Assembly (NCBI GenBank): GCA_963205005.1
Contig: CAUJHW010000111.1
Coordinates: forward strand, 1 to 45,900
Origin: Pseudomonadota bacterium
GTDB taxonomy: Bacteria > Pseudomonadota > Alphaproteobacteria > Caulobacterales > Caulobacteraceae
DNA length: 45,900 nt
Direction of reading: 5' to 3'
Below are positions 15,640 through 25,758 of the stretch, in pieces. The position numbers and the translations under genes are program-made. Position 1 is the stretch's first letter. Every line of letters begins with the position of its first letter. The notes below the pieces were generated by a model, which was not told the DNA's origin, did no database searches, and saw nothing but the letters and a program-made list of their open reading frames with translations.

Positions 15640-16774
15640 ATTGACCGGCCTTGAGGAAGCGGCCCGGGTTCTGGGCCCGACCATTCACCCATACCTCATA
15701 GTGAAGGTGCGTCCCAGTGGATCGCCCGGTGGAGCCCATGCCGGCGATCCGCTGGCCCACCGCCACCCGCTGACCCGGCCGCACCGCGATGGTGGACAGG
15801 TGGGCGTAGCGGGTCTTCAGCCCCCGACCGTGATCGATCTCGACCACGTTGCCATAGCCTGAACGGCCGCCGGTGTACGACACCACGCCGGGGCCGGTGG
15901 CGTAGATCGGGGTCGCATAAGCGCCCGAGAAATCGAGGCCGGAGTGATAGGCGGGCCGGCGGGTGAACGGATCGAACCGCACGCCGAAGCCGCTGGTCTG
16001 CGAAGCAGCCGACGTCGGCCGGGCGAACGGCAGGTCCTGCACCGCTTCCGAGAGCGCGTGGGTTTCCGACAGGTCCCGCGCCACGCGCTGGATCCGGGTA
16101 GCGAAATCCTCGTCGACGTCGAGGACGGCGGCGAGCGCGCGCGGGTCCCTGGACTCGATCAGCGGACCGCCCAGCGCGCCGCCACGATCCACATAAGACG
16201 AGGGCGAGAGGCCGGCCATCCGGAAGGCCAGCCGCAGGCGGTCGGCGCGGCCCTTGGAGAAGCTGTCGGCGGCGTCGAGCAACTGTTCCTGCCCGACGCG
16301 GACCATCTCGACCCGGCGGGCGGGGTTGGCGTCGGTGTTGGCGAGGGCGCGGTTGATCGCGGGTGTCAGGGCCTGGGCCGCGCCGGGGGCGCCCTTCAGG
16401 TCGGTGAGCAACAGCGCCAGGGCCGCGTGACGCTTCTCGATGGTGGCGGCCATGTCGCCATTGGCGCCGGAGGCCGCGTTCAGGCGTGCCATGGCGCTGT
16501 CGAGCCGGGCCTGCCGGTCAGCGACATAGCGCTCGGACTGGGCCTTCAGGCTGGCGATCTCGCGGTCCGAGGCCGAGGCCGACATCAGGTTGACCAGCAT
16601 CGCGGCGGTGCAGACACCCATCCACAGCGCGCCGCCCGCAACGCCGGCGGCCAGCAGCATCTGCTTGCGGGTGGTCAAGACGAACGCCTTCATGGCGCCG
16701 CCGGAACGCACATAGAGGTGACGCTCCGGGAACAGCTCTTCGAGCGTGCGACGAAGCCGCGTCAGTCGTTCCAT
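15620..16774 (-). CDS. Membrane-anchored M23 peptidoglycan endopeptidase (LmdC-like)
   Basis: 384 residues from ATG 16774 (a TTG at 16792 is possible but has a poorly placed RBS). A basic cytoplasmic segment (1-38) precedes one membrane helix (about 39-63), a coiled-coil-like region (about 70-150) and a linker. The C-terminal M23/LytM domain has zinc motifs YHSGLDFSG (HxxxD) and THLHYEV (HxH), so it looks catalytically intact. It should cut peptidoglycan cross-links in the periplasm. The overlap with the bactofilin gene mirrors the bactofilin-LmdC operons described in Hyphomonas and relatives, where the cytoplasmic tail of the peptidase binds the bactofilin polymer; the same pairing is inferred here. 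Confidence 0.92.
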   Translation of the reverse strand: MERLTRLRRTLEELFPERHLYVRSGGAMKAFVLTTRKQMLLAAGVAGGALWMGVCTAAMLVNLMSASASDREIASLKAQSERYVADRQARLDSAMARLNAASGANGDMAATIEKRHAALALLLTDLKGAPGAAQALTPAINRALANTDANPARRVEMVRVGQEQLLDAADSFSKGRADRLRLAFRMAGLSPSSYVDRGGALGGPLIESRDPRALAAVLDVDEDFATRIQRVARDLSETHALSEAVQDLPFARPTSAASQTSGFGVRFDPFTRRPAYHSGLDFSGAYATPIYATGPGVVSYTGGRSGYGNVVEIDHGRGLKTRYAHLSTIAVRPGQRVAVGQRIAGMGSTGRSTGTHLHYEVWVNGRAQNPGRFLKAGQYVLQGA

Positions 16775-16913
16775 CAAGCCGGAAGTCCCCAACCCCTACG
16801 CACCGCGGGATATGTGACGACTTTCCCGCCACAGGCAAGACTGTTCAGACATTGTTAATCCTTCGGCGTCGTTGCGCCGCAGAAGGGCGCTGCTCGCCCG
16901 CTTCGAAGGCGGC

Positions 16914-17375
16914 TCAGAGTCCTTTGGCGGCATCCAGCACCTGCTGGGCGTGTCCGGCCACCTTCACCTTGCGCCAGATGCGGGCGATGACGCCGTCGCG
17001 GATCAGGAAGGTGGAGCGGTCGATGCCCATGTACTTGCGACCATAGAGGCTCTTCTCCACCCAGGAGCCGTAGCGGGCGATCGTTTCGCCTTCCGGGTCA
17101 GACCCGAGGGAGATGTCGAGGCCATACTTGGCGGTGAACTTCGCGTGGGCCGCGAGACTGTCCTTGGACACCCCGATCACGGTCACACCCGCCGCCGCGA
17201 ACTCCGGCGCCAGTGCGGTGAACTCCTGGGCTTCCTTGGTGCAGCCCGCGGTGTCGTCCTTGGGATAGAAGTAGAGCACGACGCCCTTGCCGGCGAAGTC
17301 GGCGAGCCGGACCGGGCCGTTGGCGGTCGGCAGGTTGAAGTCGGGCGCGGGCGCGCCTTCCACGATCTCGGTCAT
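16914..17375 (-). CDS. bcp: Thiol peroxidase of the BCP/PrxQ family, one-cysteine form
   Basis: 153 residues, full family length. It reduces hydroperoxides with reducing power from thiols. The peroxidatic Cys45 sits in DDTAGCTKEAQEF. The resolving Cys found five residues later in E. coli BCP is absent (Gln50), and no other cysteine occurs in the protein, so it must work as a one-Cys enzyme with an external thiol. A stretch at 112-127 (LYGRKYMGIDRSTFLI) carries the conserved Arg region. It lies 9 bp downstream of tyrS on the same strand, so it probably shares that transcript. Confidence 0.93.
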   Translation of the reverse strand: MTEIVEGAPAPDFNLPTANGPVRLADFAGKGVVLYFYPKDDTAGCTKEAQEFTALAPEFAAAGVTVIGVSKDSLAAHAKFTAKYGLDISLGSDPEGETIARYGSWVEKSLYGRKYMGIDRSTFLIRDGVIARIWRKVKVAGHAQQVLDAAKGL

Positions 17376-17384
17376 TGTCTTCTC

Positions 17385-18707
17385 CTAGACCGGCCTGACG
17401 AGGACGATCTTCTTCTTGCCGGCCCCCAGCTTGATCACGCCGTCGACCAGGTCTGCCGCGGTCAGGGTTCGATTGCCGTCGGTCTCAGCCTTGTCGTTGA
17501 CGCGCAGACCACCACCCTGGGCCAGGCGGCGGGCCTCGCCCTTCGAGGCAGCGAGACCGGCGGTGACCGCCAGATCGGCCAGCTGCAGCCCTGCGTCGAG
17601 GTCCGACCCGGCGATCTCATGGGTCGGCAGGTCGGCGGACAGCCGGCCTTCCTCGAAGGCCGCGCGCGACGCCGCCTCGGCGGCCTGGGTGGCCTCCTCG
17701 CCGTGCAGCAGGCGGGTGGCGGCGTTGGCGAGCACCTTCTTGGCCTCGTTGATCTCCGCGCCGGGCAGGGCCTCCAGGCGGGCGATCTCGTCCAGCGGCA
17801 GGTCGGTGAACAGGCGCATGAACCGGCCGACGTCGGCGTCCTCGGTGTTCCGCCAGAACTGCCAGTAGTCGTAGGGGCTGCGCATGTCGGCGTTGAGCCA
17901 GACGGCCCCGCCCACGGTCTTGCCCATCTTCTGGCCCGAGGCGGTGGAGAGCAGGGGGGTGGTCAGGCCGAAGGCGGCCTTCTGGTCCACGCGGCGGATC
18001 AGCTCCACGCCGTTGACGATGTTGCCCCACTGGTCCGAGCCGCCCATCTGCAGCACGCAGCCGTGGCGGCGCTCCAGCTCCAGGAAGTCCACCGACTGCA
18101 TCAGCATGTAGTTGAACTCGAGGAAGGTCATCGGCTGCTCGCGTTCCAGCCGGGTCTTGACGCTGTCGAAGGCGAGCATGCGGTTGATCGTGAAGTGCAC
18201 GCCGTAGTCGCGCAGGAACTGGACGTAGCCGAACTTCGACAGCCAGGTGTCGTTGTCGACCATGATGGCGTCGGACGGGCCGTGGCCGAAGGTGAGGAAC
18301 TTCTCGAAGGTCCCCTTGATGGTGGCGATATTGCCCTGGATCTGGGCGTCGGTGAGCAGCGGGCGCTGGCCCTCCTTGTCGGTGGGGTCGCCCACCTTGG
18401 TGGTGCCGCCGCCCATGACCACGATCGGCTTGTGGCCGGCCTGCTGCAAGCGGCGCAGCATCATGATCTGGATCAGGTGGCCGACGTGCAGGCTGGACGC
18501 GGTCGCATCGAAGCCGATGTAGGCGGTGATCACGCCGGTGTCCGCAGCGGCGTCCAGCTCGGCCGGGTGGGTCACCTGATGGATGTAACCGCGCGCCTGC
18601 ATCGTCTTCAGGAACGTGGACTTGAAGGCGGCGTCGGACATCGTGGGCTTCTCTGGCGTGGGACCGGCGGGCTCTAGCACGGCGGCGCCGGGGTTTTCGA
18701 GAGACAT
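17385..18707 (-). CDS. tyrS: Tyrosyl-tRNA synthetase
   Basis: 440 residues. I place the start at ATG 18707 because AGGAG stands 8 nt before it; an internal ATG at 18641 (MSDAAFKS) has a weaker upstream site and would give a more typical length. The class I signatures are HVGH (74-77, HIGH motif) and KMGKT (KMSKS-type loop). The C-terminal S4 RNA-binding domain covers about the last 70 residues. The protein charges tRNA-Tyr. The first 22 residues are Pro/Glu-rich and not part of the catalytic fold. Divergent from anmK across 179 bp. Confidence 0.95.
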   Translation of the reverse strand: MSLENPGAAVLEPAGPTPEKPTMSDAAFKSTFLKTMQARGYIHQVTHPAELDAAADTGVITAYIGFDATASSLHVGHLIQIMMLRRLQQAGHKPIVVMGGGTTKVGDPTDKEGQRPLLTDAQIQGNIATIKGTFEKFLTFGHGPSDAIMVDNDTWLSKFGYVQFLRDYGVHFTINRMLAFDSVKTRLEREQPMTFLEFNYMLMQSVDFLELERRHGCVLQMGGSDQWGNIVNGVELIRRVDQKAAFGLTTPLLSTASGQKMGKTVGGAVWLNADMRSPYDYWQFWRNTEDADVGRFMRLFTDLPLDEIARLEALPGAEINEAKKVLANAATRLLHGEEATQAAEAASRAAFEEGRLSADLPTHEIAGSDLDAGLQLADLAVTAGLAASKGEARRLAQGGGLRVNDKAETDGNRTLTAADLVDGVIKLGAGKKKIVLVRPV

Positions 18708-18785
18708 GGCGGAACTCCTGGATCGAGGAGGCCGGCGAAGGGTCTGGATCGGGGCGCCGGCCGGGGGGCGGGCGCGAGAAATCGG

Positions 18786-18808
18786 CCGCCTGCTACAAGG
18801 GCAGGCGG
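18786..18808. repeat. Inverted repeat in the tyrS/anmK divergent intergenic region
   Basis: Perfect 8-bp arms ccgcctgc (18786-18793) and gcaggcgg (18801-18808) with a 7-nt loop. On the minus strand this would sit in the tyrS leader about 80 nt before its start, and could form an RNA hairpin. It could equally be an operator serving either divergent gene. There is no T-run, so it is not a typical attenuator. Confidence 0.35.
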
Positions 18809-18886
18809 TAATAGCGGCCGGTGCGGGCGGCGGGTCCGATCATGGCGGGCTAGCTACGTCGGCGCAGTCGTGGCAGTCAAGCCGAC

Positions 18887-19993
18887 ATGCGTGTGCTGGG
18901 ATTCATGACGGGCACCTCGCTCGACGCCGTCGACATGGCGGTGATCGAGACGGACGGGCGGCGGATCGAGGCCTTCGGGCCGGCTGGTGAGCGGAAGCTG
19001 ACCGACGCTACCCGAGACGTGATCCTGGAGGCGACGCGGCAGGCGCTGGCCTGGCCGCGGGGCGCGCCGGAACCTGCCATCTTCCGGCATGCCGCCGAGA
19101 TGGTGGCCGAGGAGCATTTCGCGGCCGGCGAGATCTTCCTCGCCGAACAGGGCCTGTCCTGGCCCGACCTGGACCTGATCGGCATGCACGGCCAGACCGT
19201 GCTGCACGAGCGTCCGAAGGATGGAGCGCCCGGCCGTACGGTGCAGCTGGGTGATGGCGCGCTGCTTTCGAAGCTGTCGGGACGGCCGGTGGCCTTCGAC
19301 TTCCGCACCGCCGACGTGGTGGCCGGCGGGGAGGGTGCGCCGCTGGCGCCCGTCTATCACCTGGCCCGCGCGCGGGCTTCGGGGCTCCAAGCGCCTCTGG
19401 CGGTGCTGAACGTCGGCGGTGTGGCCAATGTCACCTTCTGGTCCGGGGATGACGAGATCGCGGCCTTCGATACGGGGCCCGGCAACGGGATGATCGACCT
19501 GCTGGTGCAGGGTCGCGGCGCAGGCCGCTTCGATGCCGGCGGCAAGTACGCCAGTGTGGGACGCGCCGACGAGGGCGTGGTCCGCGCCCTGCTGGCCCAC
19601 CCCTATTTCCAGGCGCCGCCGCCCAAGTCGCTCGACCGCTACGACTTCTCGCTGGAGCCGCTGGAGGCCCTCCAGCTTGAGGACGCCGCCGCCACACTCG
19701 TTGCATTCACCGCCGAGGCGGTGAAGCTGGGGTTCGAGATGATGGGGCAATCCCCGACCGAGGTGATCGTCTGCGGGGGCGGGCGGCACAATCCGGAGAT
19801 CATGAAGGCGCTTTCCGCGCGCCTGCCCATGCCTGTGAAAACCGCCGAGGATCACGGCTGGCGGGGCGACGCCATCGAGGCCGAGGCCTTCGCCTTCCTG
19901 GCCGCGCGCGCGCACCAGGGCCTGCCGATCTCGTTCCCGAAGACCACAGGCGTGGGCGCACCGATGACCGGCGGCCGGATCGTCCGCCCCTGA
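18887..19993 (+). CDS. anmK: Anhydro-N-acetylmuramic acid kinase
   Basis: 368 residues. It phosphorylates and opens 1,6-anhydro-MurNAc released by lytic transglycosylases, giving MurNAc-6-P for recycling. The N-terminus GFMTGTSLDAVDMA is the ATP-binding signature of the AnmK branch of the ASKHA fold. GMHGQTV carries the sugar-binding region and DTGPGNGMID the second phosphate loop. GGGRHNPEIM near the C-terminus matches the adenosine segment. There is no signal peptide, as expected for a cytosolic enzyme. It fits the wall-turnover theme of the left half of the window. Confidence 0.95.
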   Translation: MRVLGFMTGTSLDAVDMAVIETDGRRIEAFGPAGERKLTDATRDVILEATRQALAWPRGAPEPAIFRHAAEMVAEEHFAAGEIFLAEQGLSWPDLDLIGMHGQTVLHERPKDGAPGRTVQLGDGALLSKLSGRPVAFDFRTADVVAGGEGAPLAPVYHLARARASGLQAPLAVLNVGGVANVTFWSGDDEIAAFDTGPGNGMIDLLVQGRGAGRFDAGGKYASVGRADEGVVRALLAHPYFQAPPPKSLDRYDFSLEPLEALQLEDAAATLVAFTAEAVKLGFEMMGQSPTEVIVCGGGRHNPEIMKALSARLPMPVKTAEDHGWRGDAIEAEAFAFLAARAHQGLPISFPKTTGVGAPMTGGRIVRP

Positions 19994-20076
19994 GACAGGC
20001 TGCCGTCGGGGCGCCCTTGCCATTCAAACGTCTGTTCGCCACGCTGAGCTCTACAACTCATCGCGGGAGCGGGACC

Positions 20077-21897
<1,821 letters not shown>

Positions 21898-21913
21898 GCC
21901 GGTCTGCACGGTT

Positions 21914-21939
21914 CCTGCACGGCATCGGGTCCGTGCAGG
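21914..21939. terminator. Hairpin after the monooxygenase gene
   Basis: Perfect 9-bp arms cctgcacgg (21914-21922) and ccgtgcagg (21931-21939) with an 8-nt loop, starting 16 bp after the monooxygenase stop. No T-run follows. It may be a terminator or, given its location 48 bp before the response-regulator start, an operator. A TTGACGC at 21953-21959 matches the Caulobacter -35 consensus, but I see no matching -10. Confidence 0.45.
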
Positions 21940-21986
21940 CGCCGGCCCGGCGTTGACGCACCGGCAGCAACCCGGAACATGGGGGC

Positions 21987-22691
21987 ATGCCGTCGCAAGT
22001 CCTCGTGGTCGATGACGACCCCCACATCCGCCAGCTGCTGGTGTTCGCTCTGGAGAAAGCCGGGCTGAGCGCGACAGAGGCCGGCGATGGCGAGGCCGCG
22101 CTGGAGGCCGTCGCGCGCCAGGCGCCGGACCTGGTGGTGCTGGACATCAACATGCCCAAGCTGGACGGGCTGGAGGTCTGCCGCCGCCTTCGGGCGAAGG
22201 GCGACCTGCCGATCCTCTTACTGTCGTCACGCGACGACGAGATCGACCGGGTGCTGGGCATCGAACTGGGCGGCGACGACTGTGTGGTCAAGCCGTTCAG
22301 CCCGCGCGAGGTGGTGGCCCGGGTGCAGGCGATCCTGCGTCGCGCCCGGGGCCCGGCGGCGAAGACGGAGGCGGCGGGCGGCCTCAGCCATGGCAAGCTG
22401 CGGCTGGATCCCGACAGCTGGATCGCGCGCTGGGGCGATGTCGAGGCGGCCCTGACGGTCACCGAGTTTGGAATCCTTCGCATCCTGCTGGGCGCGCCGA
22501 CGCGGGTGTTCAGCCGGGATGCGATCATCGACCGGCTGCATGGCCCCGGCTTCGCGATCACCGACCGGACCATTGACAGCCATGTCCGGAACCTCCGCGG
22601 CAAGTTCGCGGCCCTGGGCGCACATGATGTGGTCGAGACGCGGCCCGGTGTCGGCTACCGCCTGGGAGCCTGCCTCGGCGAGGCGGCGTGA
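21987..22691 (+). CDS. OmpR/PhoB-family response regulator
   Basis: 234 residues. The receiver domain (1-118) has the acidic pocket DDD (9-11), phospho-acceptor Asp53 (VLDINMP) and conserved Lys102 (VVKPF). A winged-helix DNA-binding domain occupies about 130-230, with the recognition-helix segment ITDRTIDSHVRNLRGK and the wing GVGYRLG. It should bind DNA as a phospho-dimer. It overlaps the kinase gene by 4 nt (GTGA), so the two are co-translated and almost certainly cognate. The target genes are unknown; the upstream monooxygenase is a candidate only by location. Confidence 0.95.
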   Translation: MPSQVLVVDDDPHIRQLLVFALEKAGLSATEAGDGEAALEAVARQAPDLVVLDINMPKLDGLEVCRRLRAKGDLPILLLSSRDDEIDRVLGIELGGDDCVVKPFSPREVVARVQAILRRARGPAAKTEAAGGLSHGKLRLDPDSWIARWGDVEAALTVTEFGILRILLGAPTRVFSRDAIIDRLHGPGFAITDRTIDSHVRNLRGKFAALGAHDVVETRPGVGYRLGACLGEAA

Positions 22692-24262
22692 TCGAGCGCC
22701 TCAAGGACCTGATCGCCCCCTGGTGGCCGGCGCTGCGGCTGCGCACCATCCTGTTCGGCGTCCTGCTGTTTGCCGCCGCCATGCCCGCGATCGGCGCCAT
22801 CGCGCTGCGGGTCTATGAGAACACCCTGGTGCGTCAGACCGAGGCCGAACTTGTGGCGCAGGGCGCGGCGCTGACGGCCGTGGCGTCGGAGAGCTGGCCC
22901 GGCGCGCCCGCGCCGAAGCCCCGTCCGAGGGATCCTCCGGAAGGCTACTTCCAACCTGAGTTCACAACCATCGACCTGAGCCGCGACCGGTTGCTGCCCG
23001 AACGCCCGAGCCCGTCGCGGACCCGGCTTCGGCCGGAAGCCGATGCGGTCAGCGTGGCCAACGCCATGGCCGCTGTCGTCGAGCGCACGGTCCGGACCAC
23101 GGCGGCGTCAGTCGTCATGCTGGACCGCCAGGGCGTGATCGTCTCCGCCACGGGCCAGGGCGGCGATCTTTCGGGCCTGCCCGAAGTCCGCGCGGCTCTT
23201 GCCGGCCAGCCGGACACCGTCCTGCGCCGCAGTGGCGACTATCACCCGCGCTACCGGTTCGAATGGCTCAGCAAGGCCTCGGGACTGCGCCTGCACCACG
23301 CGCGGCCGATCCTGGTCGGTGGCCAGGTGAAGGGCGTGCTGCTGCTTTCCCGCTCGCCGCGCGCACTGTTCCGCGGACTCTATGAGGATCGCGGGAAGTT
23401 CGTTCTGGCCGCGGGCGTCATCCTGGGCCTGCTGGTGGTGATGTCGGGACTGATCTCGCGCGGGGTGACCCGGCCGATCGAGCAGCTCAGCGGGGCGGCC
23501 CGCGAGGTTGCGGCCGGCGGCGGCGAAATCCCCCGCACGCCGCGCACCGCCGCCATCGAGGTCCGCGACCTCTACGAAGACTTCCGGGCCATGGCCGAGC
23601 GGATCGAGCGGCGCAGCGGCTACCTGCGCGACTTCGCCGCCGCCGTGAGCCACGAATTCAAGACCCCGCTGGCGGGTATCACCGGGGCGGTGGAACTCCT
23701 GCAGGACCACTTCGAGACCATGTCGCCGGAGGAGCGGCGGCGGTTCCTGGACAACATCGCCGGCGACAGCGTCCGGCTGTCGCAACTGGTCACCCGCCTG
23801 CTCGACATGGCTCGCGCCGACATGGCGCTGCCGGCGCCGGGGATCGCCATCGACGTCGCCGGACCGATCCGTCAGGCCGCGGACGGGGAGGGCCGGGACG
23901 GGTTCGTCGTCGAAGCCGTGACGCCTGCGCTGCCGCCTGTCGCCGTACCGAGCGAGACGGTGGAGCGGGTGCTGGTGGTCCTGCTGCAGAACAGCCGGCA
24001 GGCGGGCGCCAGCCGGGCGTCGATCACGGGCCGGGTCGAGGGCGATGCGGTCGTCCTCACGGTCTCCGACAACGGACCGGGCGTTCCCGCGGCCGACCGC
24101 GACCGGCTGTTCGAGCCGTTCTTCACCAGCCGCCGCGCCGAGGGTGGCACGGGCCTGGGTCTTTCCATAGCCCGCTCGCTGCTGGCCGCCAGCCTGGGCG
24201 GGCTTGAACTGGCCGGGTCGGACACCGGTGCGGCGTTCCGGATCTCGCTGCCCAGGGCATAG
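22688..24262 (+). CDS. Sensor histidine kinase, cognate partner of the upstream regulator
   Basis: 524 residues, GTG start overlapping the regulator stop. Membrane helices at about 18-40 and 237-257 bracket a roughly 195-residue periplasmic sensor region with a Pro/Arg-rich part (71-120) and a PAS/Cache-like part (about 135-225). HAMP follows (about 258-310), then HisKA with His322 (SHEFKTP) and a HATPase_c domain (DNGPG, GTGLGLSI). It should autophosphorylate and pass phosphate to Asp53 of the regulator. The signal is unknown. A hairpin follows the stop immediately. Confidence 0.94.
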   Translation: MIERLKDLIAPWWPALRLRTILFGVLLFAAAMPAIGAIALRVYENTLVRQTEAELVAQGAALTAVASESWPGAPAPKPRPRDPPEGYFQPEFTTIDLSRDRLLPERPSPSRTRLRPEADAVSVANAMAAVVERTVRTTAASVVMLDRQGVIVSATGQGGDLSGLPEVRAALAGQPDTVLRRSGDYHPRYRFEWLSKASGLRLHHARPILVGGQVKGVLLLSRSPRALFRGLYEDRGKFVLAAGVILGLLVVMSGLISRGVTRPIEQLSGAAREVAAGGGEIPRTPRTAAIEVRDLYEDFRAMAERIERRSGYLRDFAAAVSHEFKTPLAGITGAVELLQDHFETMSPEERRRFLDNIAGDSVRLSQLVTRLLDMARADMALPAPGIAIDVAGPIRQAADGEGRDGFVVEAVTPALPPVAVPSETVERVLVVLLQNSRQAGASRASITGRVEGDAVVLTVSDNGPGVPAADRDRLFEPFFTSRRAEGGTGLGLSIARSLLAASLGGLELAGSDTGAAFRISLPRA

Positions 24263-24263
24263 C

Positions 24264-24293
24264 TTTCCTCTCCCGTCCCCGACGGGAAGGGAA
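24264..24293. terminator. Hairpin after the histidine kinase gene
   Basis: tcccgtc (24271-24277) pairs with gacggga (24281-24287) around a CCC loop. Flanking ttcc and ggaa extend the stem beyond a two-base mismatch. It begins 2 bp after the kinase stop. No clear T-tract follows, so termination may be partial or Rho-assisted. Confidence 0.4.
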
Positions 24294-24364
24294 TTGGCTT
24301 CGCTGCACATGATCTCCACGTCGACAGCGGCCTCCGCTGCACACCCGCGGGCCAGAGTGCCCCC

Positions 24365-24568
24365 ATGGACGAGCCCTTCTCCCCCACGCCCGGCGGTTGC
24401 CAACTCTCCCTCACGGCTGCCGGGGAGGTCTGGTCCTGGCGGCTTACCACGCCGGACGGCGACTGCGTGCGCGGCCTTGCGCCGGACCGCGCCACCGCCC
24501 GGAAGTCAGCCGCCTTCGCCGCCTTCGCAATCGGGGCGCTGGACCGGACGCGGGAGCGGCGCTTCTAG
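24365..24568 (+). CDS. Small hypothetical protein (67 aa)
   Basis: 67 residues starting MDEPFSPTPGG and ending RTRERRF. Third codon positions are strongly G/C, like the neighbouring real genes. A beta-rich N-terminal half (QLSLTAAGEVWSWRLTTPDG) is followed by an Ala-rich helix. There is no signal peptide, membrane segment or recognisable domain. The ribosome-binding site is weak, which lowers confidence. It lies 100 bp after the kinase stop and meets a convergent gene 2 bp beyond its own stop. Function unknown. Confidence 0.5.
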   Translation: MDEPFSPTPGGCQLSLTAAGEVWSWRLTTPDGDCVRGLAPDRATARKSAAFAAFAIGALDRTRERRF

Positions 24569-24570
24569 GT

Positions 24571-24945
24571 TCAGGTCAGGGTAACGTAGAGCTCGCTCTC
24601 GATCACCCACTGCCCGGTGACCCTGCGCCAGACTGCGAGATAGGTCCCGCCGAGGGTCTCGCCCGTCCACCGCGCGGTCCAGCGACCGCCCTCAGCGGCC
24701 CGCAGGCCGGCGGCATCGAGGTCCACCCGTTCGGTCTCGCGCAGGTAGGTGACGAACACCGGGTCGGCGAACTGGCCCGCGAAGGCCTCGACCACGGCGT
24801 CGACGCCCAGGATCAGGCCTCCGTCGCCGACGACCAGCTTCACGTCGGGCGTGAAGAAGGGCCGCAGCCGCGCCGCCTCGTGGGCCGCGATCAGCTTGTT
24901 GGTCAGCTTCCGCCGGGCGCGGATCGCGTCTTCCGGCGTCGTCAT
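24571..24945 (-). CDS. NTF2-like/SnoaL-like protein
   Basis: 124 residues from ATG 24945 (MTTPEDAIRARRKL); the frame stays open further upstream, but that part overlaps the hydrolase gene and looks like a shadow. The pattern of an N-terminal helix pair, a DVKLVVGDGGLILG strand-turn, and a C-terminal beta-sheet (RWTARWTGETLGGTYLAVWRR) is that of the DUF4440/SnoaL cone-shaped fold. Such proteins bind or isomerise small hydrophobic molecules; no catalytic residues can be assigned. It starts 5 bp after the alpha/beta hydrolase stop, so the two form one transcript. Confidence 0.75.
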   Translation of the reverse strand: MTTPEDAIRARRKLTNKLIAAHEAARLRPFFTPDVKLVVGDGGLILGVDAVVEAFAGQFADPVFVTYLRETERVDLDAAGLRAAEGGRWTARWTGETLGGTYLAVWRRVTGQWVIESELYVTLT

Positions 24946-24950
24946 CGGGG

Positions 24951-25601
24951 CTACGCCGGGTTCGCTTCCAGGCGCTTGTTCAGATAGTCGCCAACGCGGC
25001 GCTCGACCTCGGGAAGATGCTCCATCCAGAAGTGGCTGGCCCCGTCGACCACGTCGTAGTCGATGACGATGCCTTTCTGGGTGCGCAGCTTGGAGACCAC
25101 GCGCTCCACGTCGACCGGCGGCACCACGGTGTCGTTCTGGCCGTGCAGGATCAGGCCGGAGGCCGGGCAGGGGGCCAGGAACGAGAAGTCGTAGGCGTTG
25201 GTCGGGGGCGACACCGAGATGAAGCCGTCGGTCTCGGGGCGGCGCATCAGCAGCTGCATGCCCACCCAGGCGCCGAAGGAATAGCCGGCCACCCAGCACT
25301 GCGAGGCCGCCGGGTTGGTGGTCTGGAGCCAGTCGAGCGCGGTCGCCGCGTCGGCCAGTTCGCCGATGCCGCCGTCGAACTCGCCCTGGCTGCGGCCCAC
25401 GCCGCGGAAGTTGAACCGAAGCACCGAGAAGCCGCGCTTCATGAACAGGTGGTAGAGCTGGACCGCCACCGGATTGTTCATCTGGCCGCCGGCCTTGGGA
25501 TGGGGGTGAAGGATCAGCGCCACCGGGGCGGTTTCCGTCTTGCCCTGGGAGTAGCGTCCCTCGATCCGCCCGGCTGCACCGGTCAGCACCACCTCTGGCA
25601 T
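24951..25601 (-). CDS. Alpha/beta hydrolase, serine-esterase type
   Basis: 216 residues. Visible are the oxyanion-region HPHPKAGG, the nucleophile elbow GYSFGA, the acid in HGQNDTVVP (Asp), and the catalytic His in DGASHFW. The triad is therefore complete. The family (dienelactone hydrolase-like, short form without lid) cleaves small ester or thioester substrates; the true substrate is not known. There is no signal peptide, so it should be cytosolic. It is divergent from iscR across 157 bp, which places its promoter in the iscR control region. Confidence 0.85.
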   Translation of the reverse strand: MPEVVLTGAAGRIEGRYSQGKTETAPVALILHPHPKAGGQMNNPVAVQLYHLFMKRGFSVLRFNFRGVGRSQGEFDGGIGELADAATALDWLQTTNPAASQCWVAGYSFGAWVGMQLLMRRPETDGFISVSPPTNAYDFSFLAPCPASGLILHGQNDTVVPPVDVERVVSKLRTQKGIVIDYDVVDGASHFWMEHLPEVERRVGDYLNKRLEANPA

Positions 25602-25623
25602 TCGATCCTCTTCCTCGTCCGGA

Positions 25624-25656
25624 ATACTTGACTGCTGCGCTGGGTCTTCCTAAGTC
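25624..25656 (+). promoter_or_regulatory. Possible IscR half-site and -35 upstream of iscR
   Basis: ATACTTGACT (25624-25633) fits the left half of the E. coli IscR type 1 motif (ATASYYGACT) at every position, but the right half is poorly conserved. The same bases contain TTGACT (25628-25633), a good -35 hexamer; 17 bp later TAAGTC (25651-25656) is a weak -10. A repressor half-site overlapping the -35 would suit autorepression of the Fe-S operon by holo-IscR. Confidence 0.35.
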
Positions 25657-25758
25657 GCTGCCTATCCGGCGCGACCGTCGCGGAGCCCTGCGTTGAGCGC
25701 GCGGCTAATAACATAGGCGCCGCCGGATGCGCGCGAAAACTGCATTGGACCCAACGCC

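Noticed and set aside
16845-16862. CtrA-like TTAATCC upstream of the M23 gene
   Set aside because: Single half-site, common by chance.
18708-18886. T-box riboswitch before tyrS
   Set aside because: No T-box consensus sequence, and T-boxes are typical of Firmicutes and Actinobacteria.
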